From: Loripinus fragilis
Taxonomy: Eukaryota > Mollusca > Bivalvia > Lucinida > Lucinidae
DNA: 64,000 bases
Assembly (NCBI GenBank): GCA_964019695.1
Contig: OZ026531.1
Location: 10,444,593 to 10,508,592 of the forward strand
Direction: 5' to 3'
The first letter of the stretch is position 1. The number at the start of each line of letters is the position of its first letter. Positions 23,431 to 35,294 of the stretch are shown here, piece after piece. A program made the translations under genes and the position numbers. The notes below the pieces were generated by a model. It was not told the origin of the DNA. It did not search any database and was given only the letters and a program-made list of their open reading frames with translations.

Positions 23431-24480
23431 TACATTCATGAAATAATGTTTTTTCCATTGTGGAAATGCTATGAAGTTTGGTGCAGCATGCATTATTGTT
23501 TCTTATTCTTTCCGTAAATTAAAACTAAACTAACGAGCGTGATCTGTAGTGGGAACTGAGGGTATATTTGAGTGTTGCAAATGATACCCCTTTTGGATCA
23601 GATTTCATAACCACACGCCAAAAACAACATCGTTCTGGTTTTGATAAACCTGTTTGAGCCACTATTCATGACGAAAGAAACTCCCCATCCTTAATAATTG
23701 GTCAGGAGTAGTCCATTTATTGGGTGGTATCGTTACATTTTGCCACGGGAACAATCTGCTCTTACTAAGAAATGATGACTTGAATTTGGGCACGACGGAA
23801 AGGCCTTTGTTCCTCATGGTTCAACCGATGCGTTCATACAGTGCAGTGTCAAACTATTTACACTGTTAAATGACAATCACCTTTAGAAAGTTTTGAAATA
23901 CAGCTCGGTCCTCGGATACACAGATCTACTGCATATCCATTAGTTTAAATTTCCCGTAAGATATACCAGGTCCACCTGTCAGCGTTGCTAAGTCAGATGC
24001 TTATGTATCTAAGTCTCTGTTGACTGTGAACCCCGGAAAAATCAACCACTATGCCTATGGATAAACAAAGCCATAAATCAAACTGTGTTAACGCGAAGGC
24101 TAATTGACGTCTTTGCTCTTCCATTTTGGATGCTGTATTTATTGCTTTTGAAAATAAGTAAACACTTATTGTATTCATGCGCGCGCATGTGTAGCGAAAA
24201 ACTTGCAATGTACCATCGGATCTCCTGTGATTCGGTTGGCGCAGCCTAATCTGTATTTAAACTCAGTAGCTTTGCTGCTGAGATAAGCTAATGAGGATGA
24301 CACAAATTGTTTTAAGATTAGGTAAACTTTCCCTGTCTACCTGTACGCCCTCTGAGTAAACAGCATCGTCACGCCATGAATGTGTATACATGTACTATTC
24401 AGCGACCGAAAATTAGAACCGCGCAGTAATAATATTGAGGATAGGTAAATGACGGCGCCATTTGAATTGCTGAATAATAA
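23431..24480. other. No gene seen
   Basis: It contains a second copy of a short motif (ATGCTATGAAGTTTGGTGCA, compare 22925-22950) and a CATGCGCGCGCATG palindrome near 24177. Nothing else is supported. Confidence 0.4.
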
Positions 24481-24690
24481 TGAAATGGTTTTGTTTGATT
24501 TGATTCTTTACGTCCCAGTCAACAACATTTTCATTCGTGTCGGTACGGGTCTTTCTGGGTTGAACCAATACTAAGCGAGGAGTAATGTGTCTTGCTCTAG
24601 GCCACAGCGCAGTGACACTGGTGAGACTCAAACCCGCAACCATTCGTTCTTGAGTCAAGCATACTACCACCACTAAGCCACTGCGCTACA
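24481..24690 (-). mobile_element. tRNA-derived SINE, copy 1
   Basis: On the minus strand the head reads AGCGCAGTGGCTTAGTGG (pol III A-box-like TGGCTTAGTGG), followed by a B-box-like GGTTTGAGTCTC. The body has AGCAAGACACATTACTCC and GTTCAACCCAGAAAGACCC, and the tail has GACTGGGACGTAAAGAATC. The partner copy on the plus strand is at 50551-50746. The GGGACG tail recalls molluscan V-SINE/RUDI-type elements; that assignment is inference. Confidence 0.8.
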
Positions 24691-24803
24691 GAGGGGCGTG
24701 CATGTACATGTATATTGTGAATATTGTGAATGAACTTACACACATGCGACTACATTTTTGGTAGAAGGGGAAAACTGAGATCAGTTACAATAACGGTCCT
24801 GCC

Positions 24804-24808
<5 letters not shown>

Positions 24809-24874
<66 letters not shown>
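24809..24874. repeat. (AG)n microsatellite
   Basis: About 33 uninterrupted AG dinucleotides. Confidence 0.97.
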
Positions 24875-24881
<7 letters not shown>

Positions 24882-25503
24882 GGGAAAGCTAAGAAAATGC
24901 CTGGCAAATATATAAAAGGGGGCACTATAGACACAGTTCTAAGCGAAAGGCAATCAACAGTAAATGCACAATTTCATGACGTAACCTACAAAGTTACGTG
25001 TACACCCAATGAAGACTGACCATTCTGTCAGCACACAAAACAAGTTAAAATATACTGACCGACACTTCCAACGAAAAGTGTTTCAGGAGAATAACATTAA
25101 TTAATAAATGAGGTCTTGCCGAAATCATTGTACCATTCAATGGTTATGTCAGAAATCCACCTAATCAGGTTATGATTAAAAGGAAATAATTTACTAATTA
25201 AGTTCTACTTTTATATTCATAAATAAGCGTTTTTATTTTTGACAAAATTGCGTTACAATGGATGAAAGAATGTATGGAATTTTTAAGGTTCAGTATATTT
25301 TGTGTTGGAAGTGTGGTTCAGTATAATATAAATCACTGGTTCTATCTGCCCATTGAATGCGCAGATAAAGCTCTTAATGACAAAGTGGATGCTCAGGCTT
25401 ATCTGTGTCTTCGCCAGGCACGTTGGTACATTTGTAATTTCGTTGATGTGCCATGCAGCAGCACTGGTCCCAAAGTTTTTTTCTATATACATGTGTTCCA
25501 CGA
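24875..25503. other. No supported gene; weak frame at 25262-25519
   Basis: The plus-strand frame contains KALNDKVDAQAYLCLRQARW and could be a remnant of something coding, but there is no splice context. The frame is cut by the MITE at 25504. Confidence 0.3.
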
Positions 25504-25746
25504 GGCCCTGAGGTTATAATACTTTTTTCAAGCTCAACTCAACTGAGCATGAACTTTCAACTGCTCATAAAAACTAAATTACCAACAAATTAGGAAGTTC
25601 CTTGCTTTAAGTCACTCAGATGTTGTATTTATCATGCCCATAAATGTTAAAACGCCAACAATTGTTTGCGTTTTAACATTTATAAGCAAGATAAAGCTCG
25701 TGCTCAGCTGAGTTGAGCATGGAAAACGTTTTATAACCTCGGGGCC
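25504..25746. mobile_element. TIR element with GGCCC-GAGGTTATAA ends
   Basis: The left end is GGCCCTGAGGTTATAATAC. The right end, reverse-complemented, is GGCCCCGAGGTTATAAAAC. Subterminal inverted AGCTCAACTCAACTGAGCA is present in both arms, with a central AACGCCAACAATTGTTTGCG palindrome. There is no ORF. Confidence 0.78.
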
Positions 25747-26351
25747 AGGTGGCAGCAATGTGATTGTGGGTCAGCTCATGAGATTTTAATACTCTTAACA
25801 CATATTCATATTCTTAACTACACGGTTATCGTAATCCTTCGTCCATATTTGTACAAATAGGTTGAGAAACCTCATTCCATAATTTGATGTTTTCGGTTAG
25901 AATTACACAATCAAATTGTATTTTTGCCTCTGAAACTTACGTTTTATCTGGTAAACAGTGCGGACCATGCTGAGACACAACGTTTCACGACATCTCATTA
26001 TTGGCTAGACTTATTTGCATTGTACCAATTGCTTTCTTATTACATTATTACAGCCCAGAAAGCTTAAGAGTTAAACTAATAAACAATTTTATTCCGGAAA
26101 TTCTCTTGCTTTCCACACCACGATCAACTGATTCTATAATTTATTAAATAACTATTTTTTAAGATTCGCATCAGTCCATGGACAATTTTAGAAATAAGTG
26201 ATTATGGTAAGAAAAAGTAAGGGTTCTTTATTTACCGAGGGTAACCAATTGGTGGTTCGAATCTGCCTATGCCATTCACTCTCTAGAAAGTGTGAAACTA
26301 CAAGTTGAGTATGGCTGGATTGATATCGATTTAGTCACAGATTTTGAACAT
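25747..26351. other. AT-rich stretch, nothing recognised
   Basis: No repeat copy, splice-bounded frame or RNA gene was identified. Confidence 0.4.
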
Positions 26352-26632
26352 GTGCGGATCCAGAAAGTTATGACAGAGGGGGTCCAACTCTAGAAACATT
26401 TTTTAAACTGACGCGGGGACAGAGGCCAAAATACCACTGTAAGCAGACCATTATCGGCCCGCCAGCGAAATGTCATTTAAATGATGGCCCAACATTGAAT
26501 GCTGGCTTGGTAGCTTTGTAATTTTTCAGATGATCCGGACCAGTATTGCTAACTTGCCGAATAGCTTTGTGATTTTTTTTTCTTTGGGGGGGGGGGGGGG
26601 GGGCTGTCCCCCTCTGGATCCGCAAATGCTGA
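26352..26632. mobile_element. Inverted-repeat element family C, copy 2
   Basis: The ends are TGTGCGGATCCAGA and, inverted, CTGGATCCGCA. The internal CGGCCCGCCAGCGAAATGTC is shared with 17582-17900. A poly-G run at 26585-26602 interrupts the right arm. Confidence 0.68.
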
Positions 26633-27240
26633 AGACAGAGACATATTTATTGTTCATGCTGATTGTTTTTTTTTATTTGCATTAGTTTGTTAATTGAAGT
26701 AACGTAACGTATTAAAAAGACAACAATAGTAACAAAATCAACAAAGAAAAACAACTAGATACTACTGCGCTCCCTAATACCCTTCTTCTTTATACTCTGT
26801 ATCAGACAACCCATGGTAATTTAATCAAGAAACTTTTTTGTAAATATAAATTAAGTCTTACAAAATAGTAGTCCTCTTCGTATAATCGCAGAGTGTTTTG
26901 ATATTCCTCCATGATTTCAACAAACTTATTATGTCTTTTTCAAAGTTGTTATTATGTATTTTCCAAGTTGTTAATACTGTCAAACTTGTCTAATCATTTG
27001 TACCATTAACTAATTAGTCTTCGCTTTTATTCAAACCCACCCACTACATTTACACAACACTTTCGCCTGTTCCTTGTCTTATCATGCGATTGGGTGTCAA
27101 AGCCTTAAGATAAAATGCCCAAACAAAAATGTAATTGCGTATGAAGATGCTTGCCTATGACGTAACCCAGGAATTTAGAGGATAGCAAATTAATGAGTTA
27201 CATGTCTGTTAGATAAGTGCGTGACCGTATTAGGAACACC
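26633..27240. other. AT-rich stretch, nothing recognised
   Basis: No repeat copy or splice-bounded frame is seen. Confidence 0.4.
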
Positions 27241-27700
27241 CCTGTATATAGAGAATTTGTACGGGTTCTGGTGTATTATTTAATTTATTAAACGATTTGA
27301 GGAAAAACAATTAAATGCGAGGCTTACCGATCCCTTTATCTCTTAGTAAATCAATAATACAGGAGCACTAGTATTAGATTCTATTTATCATATGACATTA
27401 GAATTACTTTAGTGGTCGCGTTTTTAACGCAAAAAGCTCAAATTTTTTCCACATATACCTGACACTGTTATGACTATCATAACTTAATGTTAACTCTTAA
27501 AGCGCCATCTATAATTTGCAACAGACGACAATTTCAAATTATTCCGCTTTTCAAAATTAACAAATACGGCATGATTTCTTTCTAAAATTAGGAAAGAAGT
27601 CGCAAAATTTGTCGCTGCTGCAGTCGTGATTTAATAAATATGTAAACCACTTTAGCTATATTGCTTTTAATGCATGGCGTTATATAACATTCAGAGATCA
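27241..27700. repeat. Interspersed fold-back repeat family A, copy 2 (diverged)
   Basis: TATATAGAGAATTTGTACGG, TTAATTTATTAAACGATTTG, TATTTATCATATGACATTAG and TTAATGCATGGCGTTATATA are in the same order as in 750-1115, with an internal insertion. Confidence 0.6.
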
Positions 27701-27769
27701 ATATACTAATCGGAATCAAATTATGTTAAATCGTGAATGATCCTTTAAGTAATCCTTTTCGAGTGTTGT

Positions 27770-27840
27770 ACACCTGGGTCGGGTGTGATACTTGATTTTT
27801 ATCGATTCCTGATCTTTGCCTTCTTATTTACTTTGTACCT
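27770..27840 (+). mobile_element. R1 retroposon, 3' fragment
   Basis: CTGGGTCGGGTGTGATACTT is followed by ATCGATTCCTGATCTTTGCC and a TTATTTACTTT tail. Confidence 0.72.
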
Positions 27841-29142
27841 CAATATGAATGCCAAATGATGACCAAAAGTATCAAAAAATAGAACTGGTATAATATTTAG
27901 GGAAGCTGCATGTACAATTAAATGCCATAGTTTTATTTCATAGCTTCAATGGATATTGCAAGATTCAGCTCCTCATTTGGGCCAAAAGTTCTATATGTAG
28001 ATGGTAATTTAGTTAGCTGGCTGTTTTTACATACTACTTTGACAAACATCTCACAGATGAAGAGATGGCAAGCAACGTGGTCGAAAATAGGAAATTTCAC
28101 AATCAAAGCTCACATACCTAACTATGTCTTAGATGCCCTCTCTATCATTTGAGATTTTATTTCTTTCTATGGAAGAGCCCCTGGCCCCACAGCTCATGGA
28201 AGGAGATAAGATTTAATTACCAAATATCTCTTGCATGTTGGGATGGGCAAAATGATAAAAAGATTTGGCTGATGCCACTCGGCAGAAAGCCCAGACCGTA
28301 CGTGTTCGCATTATGGTCACTTTATAAAAAGCATGCTTTTTAAACGCAGTTACCAAGTATTCATTAACTGAGTGAAATATGCAATGGTCATGGTTTAGCA
28401 ACTTAAACTAGTATAACAACTACATGCAAGCAATTCATATAAAAGGAGAAAATGAAATTATAATTTACTGAACGTAAAATCTATCATGCAACACAATCGT
28501 TTAGATGATGCAATATTCTACATGCTTGGTGATTAACCCAGTCAGAGCTAAAAACTCTGATTCCCATTTTAATAACGTCGAACAAAATGATGACCCAGAC
28601 ATAATGCTACCTTTTTGTATTTGGTTGAGCAGCAGCTTTTCTTATCTGTTACTTGACCCATTTGGGTTAAACTTTTGATTTACATCGGCTATAGATTTTC
28701 AGAGTTGTTGTTTGACATTCCAATTATGAAAAAATCAAAGGTGTATACGAGCGTAAGATCTCTTCTGAAGCTCTTCTGGCTTACCCCGTAGCTGCTGAAT
28801 CTTCTTAGCCTCTTCTAGGCTTCTCTTCCAGGCTTGATGTCAAGAGAGTTAGAATTAAACATCCCTTTGACTATGGGTCAGTATCTGAGAGCCTGATAAA
28901 ACCTTTTCTGTTTACATTTACACAAAAAATTTGAACCAGATAATATTGCATTTAGGATTTCTGTTCTGATTTTATCCCAACACATTACCTCTAAATAATA
29001 TTCAAATATATCTGGGCAGACCGTTACATACACGTGATTAGTATGCCTCAAAATAAAAATCGAGCCAGGAAGACATATTTGTTCATTGAGTATATTGGAC
29101 ATACATGTTAGGGGATAATGTAGGAGCTATATGCATATTTCT

Positions 29143-29178
<36 letters not shown>

Positions 29179-30383
29179 GAGAGAGAGAGAGAACCTTGCA
29201 TCATTATACTTACTGTGTCGGTATAACATGAACAAGTGTTAACAGGGTATACGCAATTCTTAGGTTCCTTTAATTAACTGAATGGATTTTTTTCAATTTA
29301 ACATTTTTTTTTTCAGATTGATTAATAATGCAAACGTCTAATTGTATCGTATATAAGCTTTAAGGCTCAGTTTTATACTATACTCTAGAAAACAATAAGA
29401 CCTTTTGACAAATTTTCTAGAGTTGTAACTTAAACAAATTTGACAGGGCATGTGAATGTTTCAGATGTTACATTAGAACTATCATTTTGTTTCAAAACCT
29501 ATAACAATGATCAAAGTAAAAAAACGCACACAAAATATACTGTCATTTTTAAACGCTTTAAAATATTTTTTCACCAAAATAAATTTGCTTTTACCTAAGC
29601 TTTTTAGAAGAACTGATGAGTTAATATTTTAGTCAAAGTGAACATTTGATATTCAACAAAACTTTCCAATTTCAAATTAGTATAAACAACTCAGTGATGT
29701 CTAGTTCTAGCAATTAACCAATGAGCAACAAACAGCGAAATGATATTTCTTTCTAGAACAACAAAATGATATTACGCTCCAGAAATGCTGTTTAGTTTTT
29801 TTACATACAACTATCATATAATTTGTTTAAAAGCTTATAGAAAATGATCACACAATCCTATTCAAATTAAAAGTTTCTTACCTTCTAGAACTTTTTATTC
29901 AACGTTGTCATATTTAATATAACAAGTCAACTGAAAAGTATTTATGATAGAAACAATCTATTTAACTTTTGAAATGGTCGCTTAATTGTCTTGTAGATAC
30001 ATGTTATTTAGGACTAAATACTATATCAAGAGATTTGTCAACTTAAACCCATGTAATTGACAAATAATTAATGATTTATAGGGTTTGGTTGAACTGTAAT
30101 ATAAATGCCAATAAAAAATGGTCTCAAATACCTTTTTTATAGCATCATTACATGTAAAAACATAATACTCCTACATAATGCTATTACGACTGTTTAGCCA
30201 ACTTGAACTGTTCAAACAAAATCTTAGCAACCCAATAACAAGTGAAATGGTTTCGTAATTATCACGCTTTTACACCAAAACGCACCAATCACAGAGAGCT
30301 AGCATGTTGCAAACAATTAGTAAGATAATAAGATACAAAATTACTCCTGTGGGGAGGTAAACCCTTAGGAGCTAATGGCATTA
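27841..30383. other. Long AT-rich interval with no recognised gene
   Basis: It contains a 67-codon frame at 27949-28152 without splice or similarity support and an AG microsatellite at 29143-29192. The rest shows nothing I can name. Confidence 0.4.
29143..29192. repeat. (AG)n microsatellite
   Basis: An AG run with one GGGA interruption. Confidence 0.95.
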
Positions 30384-30665
30384 CATAGAGGATCTTACAT
30401 GAGTGTTCATGTTTCATGAACCTATTACACTAGTTGGGGAAAAGAGATAAAATGCGAGAACGAATGTTAGATTCTATTTATCATATGACATTAAGATTAC
30501 TTTGAAATCTCATTTCTGCCGTAAAAACGTTATAATTTTGTCATTATGTACACAACGCTATTATGGACGTCATAGCGTTTCCCGAAAATCTGTAAACCAC
30601 TATTGGTTTATCGATTTTGTTGCATGGCGTTATTTCACTCACAGGATAAATGATATTTTGGTATT
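30384..30665. repeat. Interspersed fold-back repeat family A, copy 3
   Basis: TAGAGGATCTTACATGAGTG, GTTGGGGAAAAGAGATAAAA, then AACGTTATAATTTTGTCATT and TGCATGGCGTTATTTCACTC. The right arm of the hairpin is deleted. Confidence 0.68.
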
Positions 30666-30887
30666 TGTCGACTATATGTATGCGCAAACACCTTATAAAA
30701 CGCCAATGCTGAAATATCAAAGCGTGGCTTTATGTTTTAATTTTAATCTGAGTCTTCATCTACTTCTCTACTATGTTTACGCGAGCAGCGAAGCTTCTGG
30801 TGAGACTGTGCTCATCTGAGCGTTCGCTGCTCATTGATGGACAAAGAACCCGAATCTCATGTTCTGACATATATGCTATAACTAAAA

Positions 30888-30945
30888 ATAGTAAGTGAGT
30901 ATGATCAGGAAATACCACAATCACAAACCGCAGACAAGCTGCACA
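30888..30945 (-). mobile_element. R2 retroposon, 3' fragment
   Basis: ATAGTAAGTGAGTATGATCA, then GGAAATACCACAATCACAAA and CCGCAGAC. GTAAGTGAG is the inverted tail. Confidence 0.7.
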
Positions 30946-31575
30946 TGTCTTTGTATCCTTTCACTTGAGAGGATTCGGCAGAACATGTGATGGATGAAAT
31001 GGATCACTCATTTGCAGCAGATGGATCCAAAGATAACACTCCAGAGGTTTTCCCAGATTATTTATAAATATGACATAAGCCTTCAGTTGATTCAGAATCA
31101 TCACGATAGATTGAAACTACTCTAATGTTATAACCAGAGGACCTAAGGTCACGAAGCACTCACCTGGCACGCAGTCACAAGAATGTAGGTGACCATAATA
31201 TTAGGTTTAACGAAATTCAAGATCAACCTAGGATCATCACTTGAACATATTTAGTAAGGCCCATATCCCTAATGAGACCTACCAAGACCAAAAGTGATTT
31301 GCCCATTAGTTTAAATCACAAAGGTTTTTGAATAGTTTTTTTTATCTAACAAGGCATTTATGTTATTTGGTTTAAACAATATTTTATTCAAAGTACTTTT
31401 AACATATTATGATATATACATACATACAATATTTCTAGGATTTGACGGTAAGCGTTAAGCTTATATGTTGTCATCTCCCTTTAGATATTTAGATGCACAT
31501 TGTCGCTGAATGAATGAGAAGTGAACAAAATAAAGTTATAGTATAGTAATGGACATAAAAGAATTAGTAGGAATA

Positions 31576-31576
<1 letters not shown>
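30946..31576. other. No gene seen
   Basis: AT-rich; possibly flank of the retrotransposon that follows. Confidence 0.35.

Positions 31577-31621
<45 letters not shown>
31577..31621. repeat. (AG)n microsatellite at the 3' side of the LINE
   Basis: About 22 AG units, about 110 bp past the ORF2 stop on the element's 3' side. It could be the simple-sequence 3' tail of the element or an unrelated microsatellite. Confidence 0.9.
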
Positions 31622-31623
<2 letters not shown>

Positions 31624-31733
31624 TTGATCCGTTTTACAATGTACAATGTAGTTACATCTTCAAATGCTAGCATATATACAAAGTAGTCTGACTCCTTTCT
31701 TTGCCAATTCATGTCTTATGACGTATATTATGA

Positions 31734-34700
31734 TTAAGGATTAAATCTTCCACACTTCGTTAAGAAATCCTGTATTTTTAAGAATAATGTTTCATTCTCA
31801 TGAACTGTGCCGTGTTCAGTGCCATATAAGAGATCCTTTAGGGAGTATTCATGAAGATTATCGGGGAGATAACTTCTTGTAGCTGCATATGCGGGGCAAG
31901 TGAAAAATAGGTGATAAGCACTTTCAAAACCTCCACAGTGCTGACAAGAAGGGCTTTCGACTATATTTTTGCGATACAAGTCTGCATGTAAAGCACTGCA
32001 TTGCATTCGTAGTCTGGCATGTAGGATTTGACCTAAGCGCGATCCTGCATGAAAGTAATATGGGGATTGAAGCTTGTTTCTATTTAAATAGTTTTTAAAT
32101 GCTGATACAGAAGTCATCTCCCTTACCTCATTTGGAAGGCTGTTCCATGCTTTGATGGTAGATGGAAAGAAAGAGTATGAGAACAAGTTAGAATTTGATC
32201 TGAAGCCCTGAATATGATTTGCATTCCTGAGAGCATAGTTGTTTGATTGGCCAACAATAGGGGGGATAAGATCTGAAAGATAGGTTGGAGCTAGGCCATG
32301 CATAATTTTGTAGAAGGTGGTAAGTTTATGTTTATTTCTCCTAGTTTGTAGCGATTCCCAACCAAGTTCCATAAATAATCTCTCAATGCTGCACAATTTT
32401 GTCGCTCCTGTAACAATTCGTGCAGCTTCCACATGGACAGCGTCTAGTAACTTTTTTGACTCCAAAGAACAATTATCCCAAACAACATCGCTGTATTCCA
32501 AGAGAGGACGTATATATGCAAAGTACATTTTTTCCAAAGATTTTCTCGAAACCCTAAATTTGAGAGCTCTTAACAGGTTTAGCCTAGACCAGGATTTTTC
32601 TGAGATAGATTTGACATGTTCGTCCCAAGTTCCAGAATTAGAAAAAGTTAGACCAAGGTGCTTATGGTAAGAAGTGTTCTTGATCAGTGTACCATTCATA
32701 AAGAGGGGAGGGTGGAATACAGGATTGCGCTTGCGCGAAATAATCATTGAGAGTGTTTTTAGGGGATTGAAAGTGACAAGCCAAGCAGCAGCCCAGTCAG
32801 AGATAGTTTGCAGATCAGTGTTAAGAAGATTGGCCGATTGAAGGGGACAGTCCACAATGATATACAAACTTGTATCATCAGCAAACAAGCGGATAGAACA
32901 TCCAATGTGTTTGACTATATCATTAATGTAAATGAGAAATAAAAGAGGGCCAAGAATCGATCCTTGTGGGACCCCAGCCAAAATGTAGACCCAGTCTGAT
33001 GATTGACCATTAATAACAACACGTTGTCTACGCTTAGATAAATAGCTTGCAAACCAATTGACAATACGATTTGAGCACCCCATGCAACGCAATTTGTAAA
33101 GTAGTCCTTTGTGCCAGACTCTGTCGAAGGCCTTACTGATATCACAAAATACTGCTCTTATTTCTTTGCCTTTGTCTACAGCTTCGCAAATTGTATGATA
33201 TGTATGGAGTAATTGATTGGTGGTGGAATCACCTTCCCTGAATCCAGACTGTAAGGGTGTTAAGAGTTGGTTTGAAACCATATAATTGTAGAGGTGTTTG
33301 TGCACACAGCGTTCCATCGTTTTGCCAACAATGCTCAGAAGTGATATAGGTCTGTAATTGCTAGGTTGTGATTTGTCTTCTTTTTTGTAAATTGGGGTGA
33401 CGTTAGCGTCTTTCCATGACGAAGGGAAGTATCCTTGTTCAAGAGAGCGGTTGAAAATAATTGAATATGGGTGAGCAAGAATATGACACCCTTCTTTCAG
33501 CAAACGAGGGCTAATTGAGTCTGGACCACATGCTTTGGTTATATCAAGATGTTGAAGGACATCGCTGACGTCTTGGGTTGTGATAGTTATGGACTCTAAT
33601 GAATGATCCATATGTGGAATAGGAGGCAATTGTGTGTTTGTATCATCAACGACAGATTGTGATGCAAAGTATGTGTTTAACATTTTAGCTTTTTCGAGAT
33701 CGCTCTCTGCATAGGTGCTATTATGGTGAAGAGTTGGTATGCTAGTGGAAGTCTGTCCTATATTAAGGATTTGTTTTGATGTTTTCCAAAAAGTTTTTGA
33801 ATTGCAATCGCTGGAAGATAAAAGTTTATCAAGATTGTCATGATAAGTTTGTTTTGATTTTCTCAACTCACTGATTACTTTGTTTCGTAGGTTTTTATAT
33901 TTGTTCCAGTAATGGATATTATTTGTTTTCTTGTGCTGCCTAAATGCTAGTTTCCTTTTTCTTATAAGTCGTTTAATGTAGCACGTTATCCATGGAAGGT
34001 CGTTTGGTCTAACAGTGATTATTTTGTTTGGTATTGAGTTTTCGGCTGCTTCTGTGATTGCATCTGATATGTATTGTACATTTTTGTCTATGTTATTTTC
34101 ATTTTCAATTTTTTCGAGAATATTTGACTCTGATAGGTGTTTTTTATATTTTTCATAGTCAGCCATTTTAAAGTTCCATATTCGTCTTTTATATGTAGGT
34201 ATGTATGCTCTTAAGAATTTGAGTATGACTATAGTTGGACAGTGATATCGGACCTGTTCAGGAATGAAGGAATCAGCAACCCCACTGCACAAAACGTTTG
34301 TATTGTTGCGAACCAGAATTATATCAATTATTGATGATGATGTCTCTGTGTAATGTGTGGGTTCCGTTATCAACTGAGTAAGATTGAATTCGTGAGTGAG
34401 TTCAGATATCCTATTTTGAGGTTTTGAAATGTCGAAATTAAAATCCCCCGTGATGATTATATCGATTGTATTTGTATTGCAGGCCCTGTCTATGCTTTCT
34501 TTAATCAGGTTGAAATAGTCTACGTTGCTGTTTGGTGCTCGATAAAATCCCCCCACTAAAATCTTTTTTGCCTTGATATTTATCTCGAGCCAGAGACCCT
34601 CAACTCCACGAATCTCTAAATCTGTGCGCCGTTTGCAAGAAAGTGTATCCCTAACATATGCAATCACTCCTCCACCTGGACGTTCCCATCTGTCTGTCCT

Positions 34701-35294
34701 AAATGGAGGAAGAAAGTTCTCAATATGTATGCTATCGTCGTTAATGGTGGGTTTCAGCCAACTTTCTGTAAAGATGAGTATGTCATGTGCAATGGCTTCA
34801 CCTCGTATAAGGTCTATTTTAGGAAGTAAGCTTTGGATATTAAGATGCAAAATACTGAGGTGATTTGATAACGAATTTAATGATGCTGAGGATAAAATGT
34901 CACTGGAATCAGTGCTGCTTTCGACAGAGTCTGGACCTGGATTTACTTCAACATCACCGCTTAGTAAAATCAGCATAAAGAGCCATACGTGTAGAACAAT
35001 GAAAATAAGAGAAGTAAAGCAGTAGTATGTAAAGTACTTGTTTTTATATGACAGGCAAATCTTGCGTGGGTGTCTGATATTTCTGTACACCTCATTACAA
35101 TGTTGTATATGCGTCAGAAGACAGAAGAGAGGCACAAAGTCATGAGACGGTTTCAGAACATTGAAACATAATAAGCTGATTAGGAGTAAGTGAGTTTTCC
35201 GGAATGATACTGACTTTTTTGTACCGAGATCCAATGAGCATGATACACCAAAGCAGCCACCAAGACCGTCTGTGAAATATCTAAACGGCTTCAT
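31734..35294 (-). CDS. Non-LTR retrotransposon ORF2: endonuclease and reverse transcriptase with 2A-like motif
   Basis: 1186 codons with no internal stop. A hydrophobic N-terminal stretch (HVWLFMLILLSG) leads into DVEVNPGP at residues 114-121. This is the canonical 2A ribosome-skipping motif; separation would fall between G120 and P121. An APE-type endonuclease follows (LHLNIQSLLPKID near 150, ESWL near 178, GGVIAYVRD, GDFNFD near 280). The reverse transcriptase has YRPISLLS, SKAFDRVWH, GVPQGSILGPLLF and the catalytic FADDTSLY near residue 803. A C-terminal CQHCGGFESAYHLFFTCP (CX2C...HX4C) lies near residue 1115. Domain order fits CR1/Jockey-superfamily elements; clade placement is inference. 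An intact frame suggests recent mobility. ORFs on the other strand here are shadows. Confidence 0.95.
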   Translation of the reverse strand: MKPFRYFTDGLGGCFGVSCSLDLGTKKSVSFRKTHLLLISLLCFNVLKPSHDFVPLFCLLTHIQHCNEVYRNIRHPRKICLSYKNKYFTYYCFTSLIFIVLHVWLFMLILLSGDVEVNPGPDSVESSTDSSDILSSASLNSLSNHLSILHLNIQSLLPKIDLIRGEAIAHDILIFTESWLKPTINDDSIHIENFLPPFRTDRWERPGGGVIAYVRDTLSCKRRTDLEIRGVEGLWLEINIKAKKILVGGFYRAPNSNVDYFNLIKESIDRACNTNTIDIIITGDFNFDISKPQNRISELTHEFNLTQLITEPTHYTETSSSIIDIILVRNNTNVLCSGVADSFIPEQVRYHCPTIVILKFLRAYIPTYKRRIWNFKMADYEKYKKHLSESNILEKIENENNIDKNVQYISDAITEAAENSIPNKIITVRPNDLPWITCYIKRLIRKRKLAFRQHKKTNNIHYWNKYKNLRNKVISELRKSKQTYHDNLDKLLSSSDCNSKTFWKTSKQILNIGQTSTSIPTLHHNSTYAESDLEKAKMLNTYFASQSVVDDTNTQLPPIPHMDHSLESITITTQDVSDVLQHLDITKACGPDSISPRLLKEGCHILAHPYSIIFNRSLEQGYFPSSWKDANVTPIYKKEDKSQPSNYRPISLLSIVGKTMERCVHKHLYNYMVSNQLLTPLQSGFREGDSTTNQLLHTYHTICEAVDKGKEIRAVFCDISKAFDRVWHKGLLYKLRCMGCSNRIVNWFASYLSKRRQRVVINGQSSDWVYILAGVPQGSILGPLLFLIYINDIVKHIGCSIRLFADDTSLYIIVDCPLQSANLLNTDLQTISDWAAAWLVTFNPLKTLSMIISRKRNPVFHPPLFMNGTLIKNTSYHKHLGLTFSNSGTWDEHVKSISEKSWSRLNLLRALKFRVSRKSLEKMYFAYIRPLLEYSDVVWDNCSLESKKLLDAVHVEAARIVTGATKLCSIERLFMELGWESLQTRRNKHKLTTFYKIMHGLAPTYLSDLIPPIVGQSNNYALRNANHIQGFRSNSNLFSYSFFPSTIKAWNSLPNEVREMTSVSAFKNYLNRNKLQSPYYFHAGSRLGQILHARLRMQCSALHADLYRKNIVESPSCQHCGGFESAYHLFFTCPAYAATRSYLPDNLHEYSLKDLLYGTEHGTVHENETLFLKIQDFLTKCGRFNP

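Noticed and set aside
28745..28850. Short minus-strand frame reading HQAWKRSLEEAKKIQQLRG
   Set aside because: Only about 34 codons between stops in a region of purine-rich short repeats; no reliable splice sites.
17419..31576. Myosin-motor exons expected in some molluscan chitin synthases
   Set aside because: I looked for P-loop and switch-type motifs in the minus-strand frames and noticed none; absence here is not proof.
31734..35294. Plus-strand frames at 32317-32670 and 34573-34863, and minus frame 32915-33145
   Set aside because: They are out-of-frame shadows of the retrotransposon ORF2.
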